A DNA stretch of 64,000 nucleotides from JACVRM01 sp963755085. GTDB taxonomy: Bacteria; Actinomycetota; Thermoleophilia; Gaiellales; Gaiellaceae. The stretch lies in contig CAVWIN010000007.1 of assembly GCA_963755085.1 (NCBI GenBank), forward strand, positions 62,001 through 126,000, written 5' to 3'. A program made the position numbers and the translations under genes. Shown here in pieces: positions 17,761 through 26,511 of the stretch. Below the pieces are notes generated by a model that ran no database searches, was not told the DNA's origin, and saw only the letters and a list, made by a program, of their open reading frames with translations. The first letter of the stretch is position 1. Every line of letters begins with the position of its first letter.

Positions 17761-19209
17761 ATGCCATCGCCGACGCCGATGGAACGGCCGAGAGGCCCCG
17801 GTGGCCAACCGCTCACGACCGCGGAGCGGATCGAGCGCGGGAAGGCTGCCCGGGTCGGTGCGCCGAGGTCGAGCCACGGCGAGTGGAAGCCGGCGCCCGA
17901 TCGACCCGACCCGGTTGCGCTGCTCGAGGAGCAGAGCGCGGATCGGGTGGAGGAGCTCGTCCCCGTGCGCCACGGCCGGATGCTCGTGTCGCCGTTCACC
18001 TTCTTCCGGGGCGCGGCGCTGATCATGGCGGCCGATCTCGCGCCGACCCCGCGCGCGGGCATCACCGTTCAGCTCTGCGGCGACGCCCACCTCTCGAACT
18101 TCGGAGTCTTCGCGTCACCCGAGCGGAAGATGCTGTTCGACATCAACGACTTCGACGAGACCCTCCCTGGCCCCTGGGAGTGGGACGTCAAGCGGCTCGC
18201 GGCCAGCTTCGAGGTCTGCGGGCGCGAGCTGGGCTTCAGCGCCTCGGACCGCCGCGATGTCGTCATCGCGGCGGTCGCGGCCTATCGCACGATCATGCGC
18301 CACGCCGCGAAGATGCGGGCGCTCGACGTCTGGTACGACCACATCGACGGCGACGAGATCCTGGCCGGGATCGACGCCGCGGTGCAGCAGAAGCGCCTGG
18401 GAAAGGCCGAGGCGAGGGAGGCGGTGGAGGACATCGCCAGGGCACGGACGCGCGACCACCTTCGTGCCTTCTCGAAACGAGCCGCGATCGCGGACGGCGA
18501 GTGGCGGTTCGTGGCGGATCCACCGCTGATCGTGCCGCTTCACGATCTTGCTCCCCCGGGGATCGCGCGCGACGAGCTCGATGCGTGGATCGGCTTCCTG
18601 GTCAGCACGTACCGCGAGTCGCTGGCGCGCGAGCACCATCCGCTCGAGGAGTACCGCCTCGTCGACACCGCACGCAAGGTGGTCGGCGTCGGGAGCGTCG
18701 GCACGCATGCCTGGATCCACCTCTTCGTCGGCCGCGACGAGAGCGACCCCTTGATCCTGCAGTCGAAGGAGGCGCAACCATCCGTCCTCGAGCGGTTCCT
18801 GCGGGACAGCACCTACTCGAACTCCGGCCAGCGCGTAGTCGTCGGCCAGCACCTGATGCAGGCGGCGACCGACATCTTCCTGGGCTGGTGGCAGGTCACC
18901 GGCCTGGATGGGCGGCAGCGCGATTACTACACCAGGCAGCTGCACGACTGGAAGGGCAGCGTCGAGCCGGAGACCTTTCGCGTCCAGGGCGCGACGGTCT
19001 ACGCGGAGCTGTGCGGCGCCACGCTCGCTCGCGCCCACGCGCGCTGGGGAGACCGGATCGCGATCGCCACCTATCTCGGCAAAGGCGACGCATTCGACCG
19101 GGCGATCGCGCGGTTTGCCGCGGCCTACGCCGATCAGAACGAGCGCGACTTCGAGGCGTTCGCCGAAGCCGCCAAGACCGGCAGGATCGAGGCGGAAACG
19201 AGCCTTTAG
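17761..19209 (+). CDS. DUF2252 family protein (kinase-like fold)
   Basis: A 482-residue DUF2252 protein. The family has a protein-kinase-like or aminoglycoside-phosphotransferase-like core and no settled function. The diagnostic stretch is LCGDAHLSNFGVF followed by LFDINDFDETLPGPWEWDVKRL, whose HxxN and D positions resemble the kinase catalytic and metal sites. Other conserved parts are SPFTFFRGAA near the N-terminus, VVGVGSVGTHAWI and VVGQHLMQAATDIFLGW. The ATG at 17761 begins at the expected distance before the first conserved block; the longer open frame upstream is not family-like. It is soluble and appears monocistronic. Confidence 0.88.
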   Translation: MPSPTPMERPRGPGGQPLTTAERIERGKAARVGAPRSSHGEWKPAPDRPDPVALLEEQSADRVEELVPVRHGRMLVSPFTFFRGAALIMAADLAPTPRAGITVQLCGDAHLSNFGVFASPERKMLFDINDFDETLPGPWEWDVKRLAASFEVCGRELGFSASDRRDVVIAAVAAYRTIMRHAAKMRALDVWYDHIDGDEILAGIDAAVQQKRLGKAEAREAVEDIARARTRDHLRAFSKRAAIADGEWRFVADPPLIVPLHDLAPPGIARDELDAWIGFLVSTYRESLAREHHPLEEYRLVDTARKVVGVGSVGTHAWIHLFVGRDESDPLILQSKEAQPSVLERFLRDSTYSNSGQRVVVGQHLMQAATDIFLGWWQVTGLDGRQRDYYTRQLHDWKGSVEPETFRVQGATVYAELCGATLARAHARWGDRIAIATYLGKGDAFDRAIARFAAAYADQNERDFEAFAEAAKTGRIEAETSL

Positions 19210-19341
19210 CCGCAGGGCCGCTCCCCCGCCGCGAGCCTTGTGCGTACTTCCGAGCAACGGCCCCCGCGGAATCGCCGATGCGTCGCGACCGCGGGCGGGT
19301 TAGTCCCGAAGTACGGAATTCCATCGGCGCGGAGGTCACTC

Positions 19342-20049
19342 ATGTCCGTACGTGCCACACGTTTCGAGCACCTCGAGGTGCTCCTGCCCGGCCTGCCGGG
19401 CGCAGCCGACCTCGCCGACGTCTGGCTGGTCCACGCGCTCGACAGCCTCTTCGACGCCTGCGAGCTGCCTGCCATGAGCCGTGCGAAGCTCGTCGAGTCC
19501 GGCGTCGACGTCTTCGATCCCGACCAGTTCGAGTGCGAGCACGACGAGACCGCGGAGCTACGCCGTGTCGATGCCTGCCGCCGGGCGATCGCGTTCGCCG
19601 CGCTCGGCGCCGAGGCTCGGCTCAACCGCGTGCTCAAACGGTTCGAGCTCGCACGGCCGGGGCTCGCACGGCTCGCTCCGGTCGAGCGCTTCCATCGCGC
19701 CCGCCGACTGCGGGACAGGTTCGACCCGGTCGAGTGCGCGGAGCTCGACGACCTCGTCACCGAGGTCTTCGGTGCGCGCGGCGAGCTCGTCTGCGAGAGC
19801 GGCCCGCCGACCGCCTCCTCGCCCCAGGCGCTGATCCACCTGACCCCATGGCGGGCGCGGGCCATCGTCGAGGCCGGCGCCGAGATCTGCTGTTGCCTCG
19901 CGACCCTGGCGGCCGAGGAGGAGCCGGTCACGGCGCACGTCGTCCGCGAGGCCGCCGCCGCGCTCGCGGCCCGGGCCGAGCACCTTTCACCGTTCGTGGC
20001 CGCGGCCACGAACGGCAGCGAGTTCCCTCCTTACGTGGCGGGCTCGTGA
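19342..20049 (+). CDS. hypothetical protein, first gene of the 2-oxoacid oxidoreductase operon
   Basis: A 235-residue protein with a GGAGG ribosome site 7-8 nt before the ATG. It is mostly helical and acidic, with scattered cysteines and a clustered CCC (EAGAEICCCLATL) near residue 185, which could bind a metal or cluster; that is speculation. No domain was recognised. Its TGA overlaps the GTG of the gamma/delta oxidoreductase gene (GTGA), so it is very likely translated with that enzyme and may be an accessory factor. Confidence 0.6.
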   Translation: MSVRATRFEHLEVLLPGLPGAADLADVWLVHALDSLFDACELPAMSRAKLVESGVDVFDPDQFECEHDETAELRRVDACRRAIAFAALGAEARLNRVLKRFELARPGLARLAPVERFHRARRLRDRFDPVECAELDDLVTEVFGARGELVCESGPPTASSPQALIHLTPWRARAIVEAGAEICCCLATLAAEEEPVTAHVVREAAAALAARAEHLSPFVAAATNGSEFPPYVAGS

Positions 20050-21047
20050 CCGAGGACGCCAACGAGATCCCCGGCGCGGCCGAGGACGGCTTCTTCGGGA
20101 TCCGGTTCGAGTCGATCGGCGGGCTCGGTGCGCACCTGGCCGGCCAGATCCTCGCCGAAGCCGGCGTCCTCGGCTGCGGCCTGAACGGCTCGCACTTCTC
20201 GTCGTATGGCTCCGAGAAGAAAGGGTCGCCGGTGCGCTCGTTCGTGCGCTTCTGCCCGAGCGCCGCGGACGTCCGTCGCAGCGACCCGATCGAACGGCCG
20301 CAGGTGATCGTCGTGTTCCACGAGGCGCTCATCGACTCGCCGAGCGTCACCGCGGGCCTCGTCGCGGGCGGGACGGTCATCGCGAACACGTCCGCCGGCA
20401 TCGACGAGACGCACGGGCGCCTCGCCGTCGGAGGGGCGACGGTTGCGGTCGTCGACGGGCTGCGCATCGCGGTCGAGGAGTCGACGCGCGTCAACAGCGT
20501 GATGCTCGGCGCCGTTGCGCGCGTCTGCTCGTTCGTCGACACCGCGGTGATCCGCCGGACGCTGGCGGACAAGCTCGGCCGCCGCTACCCGCAGCTCGTC
20601 GAGGCCAACCTGCACGCGTTCGATCGCGGCTTCGACGAGCTGCAGCAGCGCACGTTCACCGGGGACGGGGCGGTGCGCGCGCCCGACCGCGTCACGCCGG
20701 CGTTCGGGTACCTCGAAGCGCCCATCGGCGGCACGATCCTCGACCCGGGCAGCAGCGTCGTGCGCGACCTCAGCACCTCGCGCGAGGGCTTCATCCCGGC
20801 GCTCAACCTCGAGAAGTGCGTCCACTGCGGGCTCTGCGACGTCGTCTGCCCGGACCTCTGCTTCGTGTGGGAGCGCCTGGGTGAGGACGAGGTGCGCCTG
20901 CGCGGCATCGACTACCGCTACTGCAAGGGCTGCCGCAAGTGCACCGAGGTCTGCCCCACCGGCGCGCTCACCGAGATCCGCGAGGAGCCGGGCTGGGCCG
21001 CCGCCCATCGCGTCCCGCTCTACCCGTTGCTGGAGGCGACGGCCTGA
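20046..21047 (+). CDS. 2-oxoacid:ferredoxin oxidoreductase, fused gamma-delta subunit
   Basis: A 333-residue fusion of the gamma domain and the delta ferredoxin domain of pyruvate/2-oxoacid:ferredoxin oxidoreductases. The gamma part has GIRFESIGGLGAHLAGQIL and the GSEKKGSPVRSFVRF motif of that subunit (residues 15-180). The C-terminal part carries two 4Fe-4S motifs, CVHCGLCDVVCP and CKGCRKCTEVCP. It passes electrons from the alpha-beta partner to ferredoxin in the cytoplasm. The GTG start at 20046 overlaps the upstream stop by 4 nt, and its TGA shares one base with the next ATG. Substrate (pyruvate or another 2-oxoacid) cannot be told from sequence alone. Confidence 0.88.
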   Translation: MTEDANEIPGAAEDGFFGIRFESIGGLGAHLAGQILAEAGVLGCGLNGSHFSSYGSEKKGSPVRSFVRFCPSAADVRRSDPIERPQVIVVFHEALIDSPSVTAGLVAGGTVIANTSAGIDETHGRLAVGGATVAVVDGLRIAVEESTRVNSVMLGAVARVCSFVDTAVIRRTLADKLGRRYPQLVEANLHAFDRGFDELQQRTFTGDGAVRAPDRVTPAFGYLEAPIGGTILDPGSSVVRDLSTSREGFIPALNLEKCVHCGLCDVVCPDLCFVWERLGEDEVRLRGIDYRYCKGCRKCTEVCPTGALTEIREEPGWAAAHRVPLYPLLEATA

Positions 21048-23323
21048 TGGCGGCGGTGCTCGCACCGACGGCGGCCGAGCAGGTCACCGACTTCCGGAGT
21101 GGCAACGAGATGGCCGCCATCTCGGCGAAGCACATCGACTTCCACGTGATGGGCTACTACCCGATCACGCCCTCGACCGAGATCGCCGAGAACCTCGACG
21201 CCATGCGCGCCGAGGGCGAGCACCAGATCGTCATGATCCCGGCCGACGGCGAGCACGGCGCGGCGGGCATCTGCTACGGCGCCTCCACCGGGGGTGGGCG
21301 GGTCTTCAACGCGACCAGCTCGCAGGGGCTCCTCTACTCGCTCGAGCAGCTCCCCGTCCAGTCGGGGACCCGCTTCCCGATGCTGCTCGACATCGCGACC
21401 CGGGCGGTGAGCGCCCCGCTCGACATCCGCGGCGACCACTCCGACATCTATTTCGCGCTCAACACCGGCTGGCTGATCTTCCTCGCGCGCGACCCGCAGG
21501 CCGTCTACGACCTCAACGTCGTCGCGCTGCGTGTCGCCGAGCACCCCAAGGTGCAGCTGCCGGCGATGGTCGCCTTCGACGGCTTTTTCACGAGCCACCA
21601 GAAGCGGCGCGTCGAGTACTTCGCCGACCCGGAGGTCATCCGCGACTACCTCGGCCCCGTCCCGGAGCGCGTGACCGCGCTCGACCCGCGCAACCCGGTG
21701 ACGATCGGGCCGTACATGAACGACCCCGACCTGATCAACAACAAGTACCAGCTGACCCTCGCGATGGAGGCCGCGCACCAGGTCATCCCGGCCGAGCTCG
21801 CGGCCTACGCGGAGCTGAGTGGACGGCGCTACGACGTGCTCAACCGGTACCGGATGGACGACGCCGAGGTCGCACTCTTCCTGCTCAACTCCGCCGCCGA
21901 GACCGCGAAGGACGCGGCCGACCGGCTGCGCGACGAGGGGATCCGAGCGGGCGTCGTCAGCCCGAACGTCATCCGGCCGTTCCCGGCGGCCGAGCTGCGC
22001 GAGGCGCTTCGCGGCGTGCGCGCGCTCGTCATCGGCGAGCGGGCCGACTCCTACGGGGCCCACGGCGGCAGCCTCGGGCACGAGGTCAAGTCGGCGCTGA
22101 AGGACGACCCGGGCAACACGACCCTGTGCCTCGACCGCGTCTACGGCCTCGGCGGCCGCGACTTCTACTCCGAGGATGCCGATGCGCTCTTCCGGCTCGC
22201 GCTCGACGCCGCCGACGCCGGCCGGGTCGAGACGCCGTTCGACTACTACGGCGTCGTCGCGGAGGTGCACCCGCCGGCGCGAAAGCGGCTGCCCCCGATC
22301 ACGCCGGAGGAGGCGAGCAGCGACGGCCTGATCACCGTCGAGCCGGGGGCCGACGGGCGGCTGCAGGTCGAGACGCCGCCCGCCTGGCAGCTTGCGGCGC
22401 GGCCGAAGGCGGTCGCGCCCGGCCACAGCGCGTGCCCGGGCTGCGGCGTGTTCCCCGCGCTGAACACGTTCTTCAACGGGCTCCAGGGCGACGTTGTGGT
22501 CCTCTACCAGACCGGCTGCGCAATGGTCGTGAGCACCGGCTACCCGTTCACGTCGCACCGGATCACCTACGTCCACAACCTGTTCCAGAACGGCGCAGCG
22601 ACGCTCGCCGGCCTGGTCGAGATGTTCCACGAGCGCATCCGGCGCGGCGAGCTGCCCGCCGGCGACGACATCACCTTCGTGATGGTCACCGGCGACGGCG
22701 GCATGGACATCGGGACGGGCGCGGCCATCGGCGCCGCGATCCGGAACCACGGCTTCATCGTCGTCGAGTACGACAACGAGGGCTACATGAACACCGGCGC
22801 GCAGCTGAGCTACTCGACGCCGATGGGCCACATGACATCGACGAGCCACGTCGGCCCGGCGGAGACCGGCAAGGCCTTCCATCACAAGGACATGCCGCAG
22901 ATCATGGCCGCGACGAACATCCCGTACGTCTTCACGGGCGTCGAGGGGTACCCCGTCGACCTGGTCGCGAAGGCGGCCAAAGCGCAGTGGTACGCCAACC
23001 ACGAAGGGATGGCGTACGGCAAGGTGCTCATCTCCTGTCCGCTCAACTGGCGGACCGAGGACCGCGCGGGCGTGGAGATCGTGCAGGCGGCGGTCGACTC
23101 GTGCTTCTTCCCCCTGTACGAGATCGAGCGCGGCCTGACGACCATCACGTACGACCCCGACGCGCTCGGCCGGCGCGTCGCCGTCGCGGACTGGCTGCGC
23201 CGCATGGGGAAGACGAAGCACCTCGTCCGGCCGGAGAACGCCGACCTGCTCGAGCGGATCGAAGTCGAGGTGGAACGCCGCTGGCAGCGGCTCAAAGCGA
23301 TGAACGAGCACCCACTCCTGTGA
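21047..23323 (+). CDS. 2-oxoacid:ferredoxin oxidoreductase, fused alpha-beta subunit
   Basis: A 758-residue fusion of the alpha (pyrimidine-binding) and beta (TPP pyrophosphate-binding) subunits. The alpha half opens with SGNEMAAISAKHIDFHVMGYYPITPSTEI and includes SSQGLLYSLEQLPV. The beta half begins near residue 455 at HSACPGCGVFPALNTF, with TGCAMVVSTGYPFTS, the TPP/Mg motif VTGDGGMDIGTGAAIGAA and YDNEGYMNTGAQLS, all in PorB-like order. The cluster-ligand Cys pattern (CPGC, TGC and a later SCPLNW) matches the family. It decarboxylates a 2-oxoacid to an acyl-CoA and reduces the gamma-delta partner. One-base overlaps on both sides place it inside the operon. Confidence 0.9.
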   Translation: MAAVLAPTAAEQVTDFRSGNEMAAISAKHIDFHVMGYYPITPSTEIAENLDAMRAEGEHQIVMIPADGEHGAAGICYGASTGGGRVFNATSSQGLLYSLEQLPVQSGTRFPMLLDIATRAVSAPLDIRGDHSDIYFALNTGWLIFLARDPQAVYDLNVVALRVAEHPKVQLPAMVAFDGFFTSHQKRRVEYFADPEVIRDYLGPVPERVTALDPRNPVTIGPYMNDPDLINNKYQLTLAMEAAHQVIPAELAAYAELSGRRYDVLNRYRMDDAEVALFLLNSAAETAKDAADRLRDEGIRAGVVSPNVIRPFPAAELREALRGVRALVIGERADSYGAHGGSLGHEVKSALKDDPGNTTLCLDRVYGLGGRDFYSEDADALFRLALDAADAGRVETPFDYYGVVAEVHPPARKRLPPITPEEASSDGLITVEPGADGRLQVETPPAWQLAARPKAVAPGHSACPGCGVFPALNTFFNGLQGDVVVLYQTGCAMVVSTGYPFTSHRITYVHNLFQNGAATLAGLVEMFHERIRRGELPAGDDITFVMVTGDGGMDIGTGAAIGAAIRNHGFIVVEYDNEGYMNTGAQLSYSTPMGHMTSTSHVGPAETGKAFHHKDMPQIMAATNIPYVFTGVEGYPVDLVAKAAKAQWYANHEGMAYGKVLISCPLNWRTEDRAGVEIVQAAVDSCFFPLYEIERGLTTITYDPDALGRRVAVADWLRRMGKTKHLVRPENADLLERIEVEVERRWQRLKAMNEHPLL

Positions 23324-24165
23324 TGGACGCCCTCCTGGACACCACCGCCACCGTCGTCGAGAAGCGGCAGCTGACCGACGTGACGACGCTGCTCCGCATC
23401 CACGCGCCGCTCGTCGCCCACAACGCAGCCCCCGGCCAGTTCGTGATCGTGCGGGTCAGCGAGCGCGGCGAGCGCGTCCCGATCAGCCTCACGGACTTCG
23501 ACCGCGACGCCGGGACGATCACCCTCGTCGTCCAGGTCGTGGGCAAGACCAGCGCGCTCATCTGCGCGCTCCAGGAGGGAGAGGAGGTGCTCGACGTGGC
23601 CGGCCCGCTCGGCCGGCCCGTCGAGCTGCCTGCTGCCGGCCATGCCGTCCTGATCGGCGGCGGGTTCGGCGCGGGAGCCATCTTCCCGCTCGCGCGGGAG
23701 CTCGCCTCGAGGGGAGTGCGCGTGTCGGCAATCGTCGGCGCGCGCACACGCGAGCTGCTCATCCTTCGCGAGCTCCTCGAGCCCGTCTGCGATGCGTACC
23801 ACGTCTGCACGGACGACGGGTCGCTCGGCTACCACGGCTTCGTGACCGGGCGGCTCGACGAGCTCCTCGCCGCCGGCGAGGGCTACACGTCGTGCTTTGC
23901 CGTCGGGCCCATGCCGATGATGCGGGCCGTCGCCGGGACGGCCGGGCGGTGGCAGCTGCCCGCGCAGGTCTCGCTCGACCCGCTGATGGTCGACGGGACG
24001 GGCATGTGCGGCGGCTGCCGCGTCACCGTCGGCGGCGCAGCGAAGTTCGCCTGCGTCGACGGCCCGTTCTTCCCCGCGGACGCGATCGACTTCGACGAGG
24101 CCGAGGACCGCAAGCAGATGTACGCGGCCGACGAGCGCAGCGCCTGCGAGCTGGCGGAGGCGTAA
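23323..24165 (+). CDS. NfnA-like FAD/NAD-binding [2Fe-2S] reductase subunit
   Basis: A 280-residue ferredoxin-NAD(P) reductase-fold protein of the NfnA/SudB (dihydroorotate dehydrogenase electron-transfer) type. It shows an FAD-binding beta barrel with PGQFVIVRVSERGERVPIS, an NAD(P) domain IGGGFGAGAIFPLAREL and a C-terminal [2Fe-2S] motif, DGTGMCGGCRVTVGG with the last Cys in KFACVDGP. It pairs with the next gene. In Nfn complexes this small subunit handles NAD(H) while the large one binds NADP(H). The TGATG overlap with the alpha-beta gene supports use of the ferredoxin made upstream. Confidence 0.85.
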   Translation: MDALLDTTATVVEKRQLTDVTTLLRIHAPLVAHNAAPGQFVIVRVSERGERVPISLTDFDRDAGTITLVVQVVGKTSALICALQEGEEVLDVAGPLGRPVELPAAGHAVLIGGGFGAGAIFPLARELASRGVRVSAIVGARTRELLILRELLEPVCDAYHVCTDDGSLGYHGFVTGRLDELLAAGEGYTSCFAVGPMPMMRAVAGTAGRWQLPAQVSLDPLMVDGTGMCGGCRVTVGGAAKFACVDGPFFPADAIDFDEAEDRKQMYAADERSACELAEA

Positions 24166-24167
24166 CG

Positions 24168-25589
24168 ATGCCCATCGTCTACCCGAAGAAGATCGAGATG
24201 CCGTGCGCCGACCCACAGGAGCGGCGATCGAGCTGGGACGAGGTCGCGCTCGGCTACACCGTCGAGCGCGCCGTCTGGGAGGCGCGGCGATGCCTCCAGT
24301 GCCAGGAGCCGCTGTGCGAGCTCGGATGCCCGGTCAACGTGCCGATTCGCGAGTTCGTGCGCGAGGTGGCGCTCGGCCGCTTCGACGAGGCGGCGCGCGT
24401 GATCCGGCGCAAGAACCTGCTGCCGGCGATCTGTGGGCGCGTCTGCCCGGTCGAGCACCAGTGCGAGGCGCACTGCGTGCTGCGCGACCGGCAGGAGCCC
24501 GTCGCGATCGGCCGTCTGGAGCGGTTCGTCGCCGACTGGGAGCGAAGCCACGGCGGGGCGACCGCGATCACACCGGCCGAGCACCGACCGGAGAAGATTG
24601 CGATCGTCGGCTCGGGGCCGGCCGGGCTGACCGCGGCGAGCGACCTGGCGCAGCTCGGCTACCACGTCACCGTCATGGAGGCGCTGCACGCCTTCGGCGG
24701 TGTGCTCCGGTACGGCATTCCCGAGTACCGCCTGCCCAAGGCGATCGTCGACGAGGACGTCGAGAACCTGAAGGCGATGGGCGTCGAGTTCGCGCGCGAC
24801 GTGATCGTCGGCAAGACGGTCACGATCGAGCAGCTCTCGAGCGAGCTCGGCTTCGACGCGATCTTCGTCGGGACCGGCGCCGGCTGCCCCGTCTTCCTGA
24901 ATGTCCCGGGCGAGAACCTGAAGGGCGTCTACTCGGCCAACGAGTTCCTCACGCGCGTGAACCTGATGCACGCGCACGCCTTCCCCGAGTACGACACGCC
25001 GGTGCGGCGCCCCGGCCACGCGGCCGTGATCGGCGCCGGCGACACGGCCATGGACGCCGTCCGCTGCTCGATCCGGCTCGGCGCCGAGGAGGCGCACATC
25101 GTCTACCGGCGCAGCGAGGCCGAGAAAGGGGCCCGCGCGGAGGACTACGCGCGCGCGATCGAGGAGGGCGCCATCTTCGACTGGCTGACCCTGCCGCAGC
25201 GCTTCCTCGGCGACGAGCACGGCTGGGTGCGCGCCGTCGAGTGCATCCGCACCGAGCTCGGCGAGCGCGACGAGTCGGGGCGGCGGCGGCCCGTCCCGGT
25301 TCCCGGCTCGGAGCACACGATCGACGCTGACCTGGTCGTGATCGCGCTCGGGACGCGTCCGAACCCGCTCGTTCCCGAGGCGACGACGGGCCTTGCCGTC
25401 GACGCGCACGGCTGCATCGTCGCCGACCCGGAGACGGGCGCCACGAGCCGCGAGGGCCTGTTCGCCGGCGGCGACATCACGTCCGGCGCGGCGACCGTGA
25501 TTCTCGCCATGGGGGCGGGGCGCCGGGCGGCCACCGGGATCGACGAGTACATCCGCACGAAACCCGCCGTCGAGGAGGCGACACGATGA
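24168..25589 (+). CDS. NfnB/GltA-like FAD-dependent oxidoreductase with Fe-S clusters
   Basis: A 473-residue homolog of the homotetrameric-type glutamate synthase small subunit/NfnB. The N-terminal domain has two Cys clusters (EARRCLQCQEPLCELGCPV and AICGRVCPVEHQCEAHC) for 4Fe-4S centres. The FAD motif is IVGSGPAGLTAASDL and the NADPH motif VIGAGDTAMDAVRCSI, followed by the family's C-terminal LFAGGDITSGAATVI. Because it directly follows an NfnA-like gene (2-nt gap), the electron-bifurcating ferredoxin:NAD:NADP transhydrogenase role is more likely than glutamate synthesis, for which no large subunit is present here. The name glutamate synthase would come from homology alone. Confidence 0.85.
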   Translation: MPIVYPKKIEMPCADPQERRSSWDEVALGYTVERAVWEARRCLQCQEPLCELGCPVNVPIREFVREVALGRFDEAARVIRRKNLLPAICGRVCPVEHQCEAHCVLRDRQEPVAIGRLERFVADWERSHGGATAITPAEHRPEKIAIVGSGPAGLTAASDLAQLGYHVTVMEALHAFGGVLRYGIPEYRLPKAIVDEDVENLKAMGVEFARDVIVGKTVTIEQLSSELGFDAIFVGTGAGCPVFLNVPGENLKGVYSANEFLTRVNLMHAHAFPEYDTPVRRPGHAAVIGAGDTAMDAVRCSIRLGAEEAHIVYRRSEAEKGARAEDYARAIEEGAIFDWLTLPQRFLGDEHGWVRAVECIRTELGERDESGRRRPVPVPGSEHTIDADLVVIALGTRPNPLVPEATTGLAVDAHGCIVADPETGATSREGLFAGGDITSGAATVILAMGAGRRAATGIDEYIRTKPAVEEATR

Positions 25590-25843
25590 ACGACACGATC
25601 CACGTAGAGCTTGCCTGCGCGGTGGACGCCGCCGCCCTAACGGACTTCCTGTCCGACCGCGGGCTCACCGCGTCGGTCGCGAACGCGAACGACCACTGCG
25701 ACATCGAGATCGGGTTCGCCGACGGACGCCTGACCTACGAGTTCGAGCGGGCCCTGGGGAGCTGGCTCGAGCACAACGACCGGCAGCTCGTCCCGATCGC
25801 AACAGCCGAGCACGGATACGTCCTCCGCCCGCCGGGGGACTGA
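25586..25843 (+). CDS. small acidic hypothetical protein
   Basis: An 85-residue acidic protein whose ATG overlaps the stop of the NfnB-like gene (ATGA). It has alternating helix and strand (ELACAVDAAALTDFLSDRGL, then CDIEIGFADGRLTYEFERAL) and no Cys cluster, signal or membrane segment. Its place at the end of the ferredoxin operon suggests an accessory role, but nothing identifies one. Confidence 0.6.
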   Translation: MNDTIHVELACAVDAAALTDFLSDRGLTASVANANDHCDIEIGFADGRLTYEFERALGSWLEHNDRQLVPIATAEHGYVLRPPGD

Positions 25844-26032
25844 AGGCCTCTCACGGCCGGTCGCTGAGACCCCGGCCGGCGAGCTCGGCGATGTGGCGTT
25901 CGCCGGCGGTTAACGAGGCTGCCTCTGATCAACGCCGCTCTGCCTGAACGGCGGTGCCGCCCCGCACGGTCGCGAGGGACTTTCGACGGAGCCACGGACT
26001 GACTGACAGAACCTCAGAGCCAATCAGCGTAA

Positions 26033-26045
26033 ACCCCTATGGGGT
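26033..26045. promoter_or_regulatory. CsoR-type operator candidate upstream of the thiol-redox genes
   Basis: A perfect dyad, ACCCC-TAT-GGGGT, sits about 75 nt before the first gene of the copper/redox module. It matches the C-tract/G-tract palindromes recognised by CsoR-family copper repressors, and csoR lies in the same module. The 25844-26119 gap containing it has no ORF that I support. Confidence 0.6.
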
Positions 26046-26119
26046 ATGCGGACAAAGCCTGCCGTCACCCGCCGCTCGCGGGCGTATCCCTGGTCTGGAT
26101 AGCAGGAAAGGAGGCCTCG

Positions 26120-26278
26120 ATGTACGACCACATGAACGGCGGGTACGGCTGGGACTGGCTCTGGATGATCCCGATGATGCTGCTCTGGATCGCCGTCCTG
26201 GGCGGCGTCGTGTACGCGGCCGTCCGGCTCGCGCTGCAGCACTCGCAGAAGCCGCCGACGCCGCCCGCGCACCAGTGA
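26120..26278 (+). CDS. small single-span membrane protein
   Basis: A 52-residue protein starting MYDHMNGGYGWDWLW behind AAAGGAGG, an excellent ribosome site. One membrane helix, WMIPMMLLWIAVLGGVVYAAV, is followed by a short basic/proline tail. The Met- and aromatic-rich N-terminus could contact copper, but that is a guess from context. The start at 26120 is preferred to 26039 because of the ribosome site. Its TGA overlaps the next GTG. Confidence 0.65.
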   Translation: MYDHMNGGYGWDWLWMIPMMLLWIAVLGGVVYAAVRLALQHSQKPPTPPAHQ

Positions 26279-26511
26279 GCCCACTCGTCTACGTCACGAC
26301 GGACGACTGCCACTTCTGCGAGCACGGTCGAGACGTCCTCGACGACCTCGGAGTCGAGCACCACGAGATCACGGCCGACTCGGACGACGCGGCGCGACTC
26401 GCAGAGCGCGGGATCCCGCTCTCGTTTCTGCCCGTCCTGACCGACGGCGAGCGCGTCATCGCGTACGGCCGCTTCTCGGCGAAGCGCCTGCGGAAGGACC
26501 TGGGCGTCTGA
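26275..26511 (+). CDS. glutaredoxin/thioredoxin-like small protein
   Basis: A 78-residue thioredoxin-fold protein beginning SPLVYVTTDDCHFCEHGRDV, with a CxxC active site (CHFC, about residues 12-15). The cis-proline-like segment is SFLPVLTDGERVIAYGRF. It should exchange electrons with dithiols in the cytoplasm. It is translationally coupled on both sides (GTGA at the start, TGATG at the end) and lies just before a CcdA-like membrane protein, so it may feed reductant to it. GTG is the only sensible start. Confidence 0.75.
   Translation: MSPLVYVTTDDCHFCEHGRDVLDDLGVEHHEITADSDDAARLAERGIPLSFLPVLTDGERVIAYGRFSAKRLRKDLGV

Noticed and set aside
24168..25589. Glutamate synthase small chain
   Set aside because: Homology alone fits, but no GltB lies nearby and an NfnA-like gene precedes it directly, so the Nfn-type reading is preferred; not excluded.
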